A stretch of DNA of 64,000 nt. Source: Isoetes taiwanensis (taxonomy: Eukaryota > Streptophyta > Lycopodiopsida > Isoetales > Isoetaceae). The position numbers were made by a program, and so were the translations under genes. Below are positions 57,670-64,000 of this stretch, piece after piece. The notes below the pieces were generated by a model that was not told where the DNA came from, searched no databases, and saw nothing but the letters and a program-made list of their open reading frames with translations. Every line of letters begins with the position of its first letter. Position 1 is the stretch's first letter. Location: positions 372,001 to 436,000 of the forward strand of contig JAJEKV010000037.1 of the NCBI GenBank assembly GCA_021234155.1. Reading direction: 5' to 3'.

Positions 57670-60345
57670 TGAGGAAAATAGAATAGAATAGAATAAAATA
57701 GAATTTTTATCGTCCAAGGAGACCAATTGGCCTATGGGACCCAATAAGAGGCGCAGCAAGCGTATTACTACCCGGGTTAAAAAACCCCCTCCCCGCCCTA
57801 AAGGGTTGTTTTGGTGGAAAAACCGTGACAGGAATAGGCTTGCTGTCAAACTGTACAGATATAAAAAAAGTACAAATATAGACAGAAATATGTACATGCA
57901 TCAGGTGAGTGCCTGAGGGCCAAGCTGATCTCGGCGATCCATGATTTCTTGAATGTATGAGCCCAACCTCCGTACCGAGCTCGTGCTCAGCATCTCATGT
58001 AGGGGCTGGCCAGGATGAACCAGCTCAGCGTTGCGCGTCCGAATGTCAATCATATGCCGGGCAACTCTGAAGGGTGTGGCATTCGTCTTCCACAGCTCCA
58101 ACCTGGCAGCGTTGACAAAGCCTCTCCTGACGCAGCTCCCCAGCCCATCTCTCTGTCTCAATCCCGAGATGATGTGCACCTGTGCGGATAAAGGCAATGG
58201 ATCTGCGATTTTTCATGGATAGATGAGTGTGCAGGAAGCATTGGGGGCCCCGGTCCAATCTGGGATTTATGTGGCGTTGATAATGTGCCATCTTGACCTG
58301 TTCAAGGGTGTCGGCATTCCATAGCTTACTGAGGAAGCATGCGTCAAGGTACTGTCTGAGACTACAGCGGTCTGCCTCCTCCGTTTGCACTTGGATGCAC
58401 CTGAGCTCCTGCACATTCCATCTGGCCAGCCACTGAGCTCTCTTTTCCCGCCAGCAGGCTTTTAGGCGTTGAGGCCCCATTGCTATAGTGTAAGCGAGGT
58501 GACGGAGATGAATATCGTCCATACTGACCACCTTCTGGAAGTAGATGATGTGTCTGTCAAGGGCTCCTCTTTGAAGAGGCAAGAAACTTGTTTCCTGCAA
58601 CAGTATCTGGTATGGGACTGTGTACTTCACCCCCAGGGCTTGTGCCAAGAAAGCTTTCTGCACCTGCTCCAAGTCGTTCCAAGTGGCGAGGGGAATCACT
58701 GGGCCCCAGACCTCGACCCCCTACAAAAGCACAGGTTTTACTAGCACCTTGAATAGGTGCGATTGGTGGGCCCAATCATATAGCTCCGCCTTGTGGCTAT
58801 TGTTCTCCATTGCATAGAGTGCTTTCCAACCTGCTGCGGCTCGCAGCCGGATAGAATTGTCCCAGTTCATGGCCGACGGGAACTCCACCTCCAAATATTT
58901 GTAAGCGGACACCACTTCAACATTTTGGCCACGATAAGTGAGGATTGGAGGCGATGGCTGGCGTGCGGACGATATCAGAACCACCTTGGTTTTGGCTAAG
59001 TTGACACGCATGTCAGTCACCTGGCAAAACGTGTACAGGGCATCGAGATGGCGTTGCATGTCTGCCCGAGTGTGTGCTAGGAGGTCCACACCGTCAGCAT
59101 AGATTAGCTGTCTGATGATCTGGTGTAGGAGGTGGGCCCCAGTGCCTCCATTATCAGCGAGCCAGCTCTCCAATTGATCAATATACAGGCCAAATAGTGT
59201 GGGAGAGAGAGGGCACCCTTGACGGACCCCGATACTGCTCTTGAATGGTCAGCCCGCTGATTGCAGCCGACCGGTGCATGTCTCATATAACCTGTACACC
59301 GCATTCTGCAGTTCGGCAGGGATATTTAGCTGCTGCAATCTTGCCCACAGCTTTTCCCGAGGCACAGTGTCAAAAGCTTGGCGAAGTCTACGAAGCAGCA
59401 ATACAGATCCTGCCGACGGTTCCTGCTGTCCTCAATTAGAGTCCGCAGCGTGAAGATATGACCTATGGTTGAGTGCCTCGGCCTGAATCCTGCCTGTGTG
59501 AGTGCCCGCACTTCTGCTGCTTCTGCCCATCCTGTCAACTGCCGCTCGAGGATCCCGGCGAGGAGCTTTGCAAACACTAAGCTGGTCCGGTAATTGGCCG
59601 GGCAATGCGGGTCTCCTGCCTTGTAGATTGGGACAACCCTGCTAGTGGTCCATTGCGGGGGAAGGCCTTCCCGTAATGCCTTCTTGAACATGTCCATCAG
59701 TACCGGTGCTATGGATGGCCCTGCCCACTTGAGTAACTCTGCCCGCATGCCATCAAGCATTGGCTAGACGTTGCAGCCCCTGCGTTACCTCCGCCTCTAT
59801 GATTGTTAGTATTGGGCCCCGGGGTATCTTGCCCACCCTCCGGTTATAGAGCTGTTATAGATATTGCCCCCACTGGTTTGGAGTGATGTTTCCCGTGGGC
59901 GGTACTGGTCTCCTGAGCACTTTCCGCGAGAAGGTCCTGGGATGACGTTCCAGGAGGAAGAACATTTCTTGTTGATGGGCCGCAATGTATCTGGCCTTTC
60001 TAGTCTTGAGGAAAGTGCGGTATTGCTTGACTGCATTTGGGCGTTGTGCAGGATCTGTGACTTGGCGGAGCCAGCATTTGCGTTCTTTACACTCGGCATC
60101 GAACCACCGGTTACGTGGAAAGGTTGTAGCTCTTGAGGTTTGTCGGGGGCAACTTCTCCCAAAACACCTCTCTGCAACAGCCCCGAGGACATCAATGAGC
60201 ATGCTTGCCTGCTGCTCCAGTGTTGAGCATTGTGAGATGCTTGCCAGATCCTCTGTAAGCATCTGGAAGTAAGTGGGAGCGCACTCATAGTCCAGTCTGA
60301 GCTGGGGCATACGAGGGGGTGTTGGATAGGCATCTGGGGCAACCT
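57670..60345 (-). mobile_element. LINE retrotransposon, 5'-truncated, same family as 24.4-27.9 kb
   Basis: Reading leftward from 60345: the central region (NRWFDAECKERKCWLRQVTD), RT fingers (AELLKWAGPSIAPVLMDMFK; NYRTSLVFAKLLAGILER; LTQAGFRPRHSTIGHIFTLR; CCFVDFAK), palm (IYADGVDLLAHTRADMQRH), thumb (TYRGQNVEVVSAYKYLEVEF), and C-terminal Cys/His region (LCQRCQVGAVEDECHTLQSC, to about 58046). A 3' UTR follows, ending in a (TAGAA)n-like tail (minus-strand TTCTA) at about 57678-57705. The catalytic YADD reads YADG. Frameshifts lie at about 59370, 59240 and 58700. The endonuclease domain is lost, as in ordinary 5'-truncated insertions. Confidence 0.9.
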
Positions 60346-62490
60346 AATATCTGAACTAAAATAGCAAAGCTATGATTAGAGGAGATAAACTAGATATTTG
60401 TAAGAATAGGAAGATATTCCCTATAATTGGAAAGGAGAGGATATTGTTCTAATTTTAGAAAAGACATATAGTATAAAAGAGGGACAAACTTTGAGACGTC
60501 ATAACTTGGCGAACGCCAATTAGAATGAAGCGATCTTGAGCGTTCTGGAAAGCTCGTGGAGTCTAGTCTCAGAATTGGGTGGAATATCTTGTAACTTCTT
60601 ACAGTTAGAGAGATATTGCAGAAAAGGTGGACAAGGGTCAAACAAGACTGCACATGGAAGATTTTTTGGTGGGTAGCCGAAGCCGGATCTTTGGAGTTCC
60701 TGTTTGGTTTGGAGTTATCTTTTCTTTTGTTTAGTAGTTTGTTGAAAAGCTTATATGTTTTATTTTGTTATTGATTCTTTGTGATTGTGTTTGCGAAATA
60801 TAATGAAATATTAAATAATGAACTTGTATAAAAGAACCCGCCCTTTTGTCGTTGCCGAAGGATTGGGCGGTAGAGCGCATACCAGGTGATTGGTATGTAG
60901 ACATATAAAAAACGGTATACGCGTGAACCAGGGTGAGGGATTGATCATCCCTGAATCATTATAAGTTATAAGAAGATGTTATTTGCGTGACTAACATTTG
61001 TGTGCCTATTGTCTGCGTGATAACAATTCGTCTCAGGTTAAGATAATGGTTTACCCACTTAGTCCTTCCCAAGACTAACTCCACCTTTCTCTTCTTTCTT
61101 CATACAGACAGAGTTAGTAGCTAAGTGAGGTTTGCGCAGCGGAAAGCGTGGAGTAATAGCGGCGTGTCGAGGGATAGAAGATGATTAGTTGGAAACTCGG
61201 ATTTCAAAAGATTAGGAGCAGAAGTTCTCATACTCTCTCTATTTGAGTTATTTATTATTTGAGTTTCTATTATTACTCTCTATTTGATTTTCAAGTGTTA
61301 AACGCCCAAGGAGCGTTTCAGTATGGTTGATTTTTTTTCTCAATAGCAGCCACGTGTTGTACACAGTTAGGAAATGAAGTTGGATGCTCTATATCCATTC
61401 GTGGGGAACATAAATTCTGAAAAAGTTTGAAATGGCAAGATTGGACTATATATAGGTCTCTATATAGAAGGTTAGATGCAAAGAGAAATACTATGCAACA
61501 CATGACTGATAATGTGACTTGGTATCACCTCTAGATGAGTTAATATACTTGGTAATACGCAGCGCATTATACAAATGAAATAAAATGGTTAATAATCCAT
61601 ACATGAAGAGGTCAACTGGCAAACTGAGTTTTTTCGCTAAACTTTTCTTCCTTAAAAGGATAAAATTCCTAATACTCTTAGAGGCATTCAAAATTTATAA
61701 AATTTAGTCGAAAGTTTCCTACAACTATAATTCAGACTGGAAACGTTAAAGACATTGAGAGATGTCGTACACCACGTGTTTATCGGAATGATAATAAAAG
61801 CTATCATGGGATTGACACAATGCTCATGCCAGTAATTGTAAGGTGTCTTATGATCCACATAGATATAAGCCTGCTATTTACTATCTATCTATGTTTTACT
61901 ACAATGTGGTACAATGTGGCACACCTAAAAATGTGCATTATGAATACTAGACATGTACAATAAATTCATAGGCTAGCTTGTACTGATATGTTGTTGTGGC
62001 AAGTGTCCGGATTGTATCAGACTTTGTTATTGGAAAAATCTAGACTATAATATTTGCTTAAGACATTTACAACTATGCCAGAAGATAAAAGGAGAAAGCA
62101 CGAACATGTAGAGCTTTATAGGTCCTTAATCAAATGAGGGTTAGGTTACACAATGATTGTGATTATATTTGTTATGTTTATGTGTTAGATGCAAACAATA
62201 GACAATATGAAGCAAAATTATGCACATTCAGCAACATAAGTTATTTTTGGTGTGGCATATTGTATAAAACTGCAAGGAAGGATTGCGCATCTTAGAATAT
62301 TGAAAAATGGGTACTCTAATTTTAGTGAGCATAAGAGTAAGTGTTGCTCCAGTAAGCTAAATGATTGGCAATTGTGTCTATATACTGTAAGTCTTTAAAG
62401 GAGTTTCTGCATGACTTAGGTTGACAAATGTAAAGGCCACAACTACAAACTATATTAGTTCCAAATAGTGGGTCAACACTATGCATGGAC
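60346..62490. other. unassigned stretch, possibly part of an LTR
   Basis: 60360-61320 has the look of a retrotransposon LTR (AT-rich, TATAAAAGAGGG at about 60470, ending ...GGAGCGTTTCA), but no matching start, flanking duplication or primer-binding site could be fixed. The remainder to 62490 is AT-rich with no recognisable coding content. Confidence 0.3.
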
Positions 62491-62816
62491 AAATAATTTT
62501 CACCAAAGCATAAGGGTTGGTATAGCTAATATGGCTAATGGCCACCAGTATGTCAAAATTAATACTGTTGTTCATGCGTATGTCAAAATTAATATTGACG
62601 ATTTTCTTGGTCGTGCATTAGAAGGATCCATATGGTCGTGAAAATGACCTGGCTACCAAATGCATGATGTGTGTAACGAGGAAGCTCCATCTTGCAATAT
62701 ATCGAGTTTACTAACCACCTTAAATGATTTGCCAGAATTAGACAATGTCTAATTCCCAAACTAGAACTGGCTACATATTCCTGACATGATTAAAGGAATT
62801 TGTCGTCGTCGCATGT
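62491..62816. repeat. dispersed repeat, copy 2 (partner at 47.2-47.5 kb)
   Basis: Same orientation and order of blocks as 47173-47528, with small deletions. Family unknown. Confidence 0.75.
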
Positions 62817-62872
62817 TTCTTGCACACCTCATGGGATTATTAACCTTGATATTGCACAGCCAAAGAGAAGAC

Positions 62873-62980
62873 ATTAATACAAATAGACCACGGTGTGCTA
62901 CATGGGATATTGGATGGAGAAGCTATTAATACAAATAGACCACGGTGTGCTACATGGGATATTGGATGGCATAATGCCAA
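62873..62980. repeat. 54-bp tandem duplication
   Basis: ATTAATACAAATAGACCACG...GGATATTGGATGG occurs twice in direct succession, almost identical, indicating a recent duplication. Confidence 0.85.
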
Positions 62981-63329
62981 CCATTATGCCATCCATTATG
63001 TGTTTCTGTTGTACATTGTCAGATAGATGCTCTTCTCTCTTGTTACAAGGCCAACGAGGACAAGCAAAAAAGCAAAAGTCCCCTCACTCTTCTAATCCCT
63101 AGGACAACTCCTGGGGAGATGTGTCATGAGGCAAAGATACACTTTTACAATCCCATTTATTCTAAAAGTGAAGGGATTTTCAGCATGTTGAATAAGGAAA
63201 GACAAAACTTGAATTGATATTTAAATTGCGAGGATGCAGTAAAAGCAAGTGGAAAATGAAAGGCACACAATCCTTAGAATTTCGAGATTAAAGTAGAGGA
63301 AAGAGAGAGAGAAAATGAGACTGCATTAG

Positions 63330-63800
63330 CAATGTTGATACTGATTATGATGGAGGAAGAATTAAGCGATGAAATTGATGTTAAGGAGAAACGAAGGATT
63401 ATGAAGTTTGAATGACAAAACAAAGAGGAAAAGGAAGAAGCCTAAATGAGTCGGATTATAGCAAATCTAGAAATGGGTCGTGGAAAGTTAAAGTAAGAAA
63501 TCTTAGCAAAGCTAGAAATCCACGGGCGCGCAAAGCAGAGTAAGAAATCTGTATAGATCAATCAAATATAGAAGCATATCCTTGAGATCTAGATGTGTCA
63601 TGGATTATAGCAAAGCTAAAAATCCATGGGTAGTGCAAAGTTACGGTAAGAATTATGTATAGATCATTCAAAGATAGAAGCTTATCCTTGAGAAGGATCC
63701 AATGGTAGGTAAGATTTGCACCTGCCATTATGATGGAGGAAGAATCAAGCGATGAAACTGATGCTAAGAATACATGGAGGATTACGAAGGTTGAGTGAGA
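63330..63800. repeat. degenerate direct duplication
   Basis: Two blocks are repeated in order: ATTATGATGGAGGAAGAAT...GCGATGAAA (63345 and about 63728), and TAGCAAAGCTAGAAATCCA...TATAGATCA.TCAAA.ATAGAAGC (about 63504 and 63607). Divergence is moderate and no coding domain is recognisable. Confidence 0.6.
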
Positions 63801-63916
63801 AAACAAGCAGGACAAGGAAGAGGAGTCAGATTATGTGTCCGTAAGGAGGATCTATGGTAGCTAAGCTTTGCACACATTATTGCTTCCAAAACTAAGCAAA
63901 TCAAATTAAGATAGAT

Positions 63917-64000
63917 AGATAGATAGAATTTTAACGTCCGAAAGAGACTACAAGAGCTATGGACGATAACTGAACATGGGCTTTAAGAAATATACACAAA
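63917..64000 (-). mobile_element. 3' tail of a further LINE copy, cut by the window end
   Basis: (GATA)n followed by TAGAATTTTAACGTCCGAAA parallels the 3' end of the LINE at 57.68-57.72 kb (TAGAATTTTTATCGTCCAAG), both ahead of a CTATGGAC / CTATGGGAC word. This suggests a minus-strand LINE whose body continues beyond the window. Confidence 0.55.

Noticed and set aside
60360-61320. Complete LTR call
   Set aside because: LTR-like texture and a CA end, but no matching TG start, no target duplication and no primer-binding site.
1-64000. tRNA and rRNA genes
   Set aside because: No convincing cloverleaf or conserved rRNA sequence was noticed by eye on either strand; a covariance-model scan would be needed to exclude them.

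Overview
This 64 kb window is nuclear DNA of a land plant. Genes are interrupted by short GT-AG introns. They include a plant ABCB (P-glycoprotein-type) transporter, a SUVR5-type histone methyltransferase, a CRR7-like chloroplast NDH factor, pentatricopeptide repeat (PPR) remains and an HSC70 fragment. Most of the rest is decayed transposon DNA. The large repeat load, the low gene density and the style of the LINE, PPR and transposase-like remnants would suit a large-genome seed-free plant such as a homosporous fern. That placement is inference; no species can be named from the sequence alone.

Layout. 1-3.9 kb: LINE scrap, small inverted-repeat elements and one GGGATCC-rich foldback element. 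4.0-8.9 kb (+): ABCB transporter, eight consecutive exons in perfect phase but lacking the N-terminal quarter; one intron carries a second GGGATCC foldback element with near-perfect 42-base termini. 9-13.5 kb: foldback elements and an unusual array of about 55-nt hairpins. 13.5-15.9 kb: solo LTR with a clean 5-bp target duplication. 17.4-19.3 kb (-): decayed transposase-like ORF. 20.8 kb: HSC70 pseudogene start. 22.9-23.2 kb (-): CRR7-like exon. 23.4-24.2 kb (-): pseudogene of a NagZ-type GH3 enzyme. 24.4-27.9 kb (+): broken LINE. 29.7-37.2 kb (+): the best gene of the window, a SUVR5-like SET-domain protein of 11 recognisable exons (about 1,537 residues). 37.9-40.8 kb: MULE DNA transposon with 82-bp terminal repeats and an internally deleted transposase (-). 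41.8-44.1 kb: two related elements bounded by long TAATG...CATTA inverted repeats. One holds a glycerol-3-phosphate acyltransferase gene fragment; the other sits directly before a Copia primer-binding site and gag remnant. 44.4-44.8 kb: array of the palindrome GGTATAAATTTATACC. 44.8-49.7 kb: little recognisable apart from repeats. 49.7-52.0 kb (-): DDI1-like pseudogene, joined at its 5' side to a PPR pseudogene (52.0-53.2 kb, -). 54.8-55.8 kb (+): C-terminal exons of a CLC chloride channel with two CBS domains. 56.7-57.2 kb (-): a second PPR scrap. 57.7-60.3 kb (-): 5'-truncated LINE of the same family as the 24-28 kb copy. 60.3-64 kb: mostly unassigned repeats, with the 3' tail of another LINE at the window end.

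Only the ABCB, SUVR5-like and CRR7-like loci look like functional gene sequence. The CLC end is uncertain because of an in-frame stop. The other protein-coding traces are pseudogenes or transposon genes. There is no operon-like organisation; what links the loci is repeated insertion, segmental duplication and gene-fragment capture.
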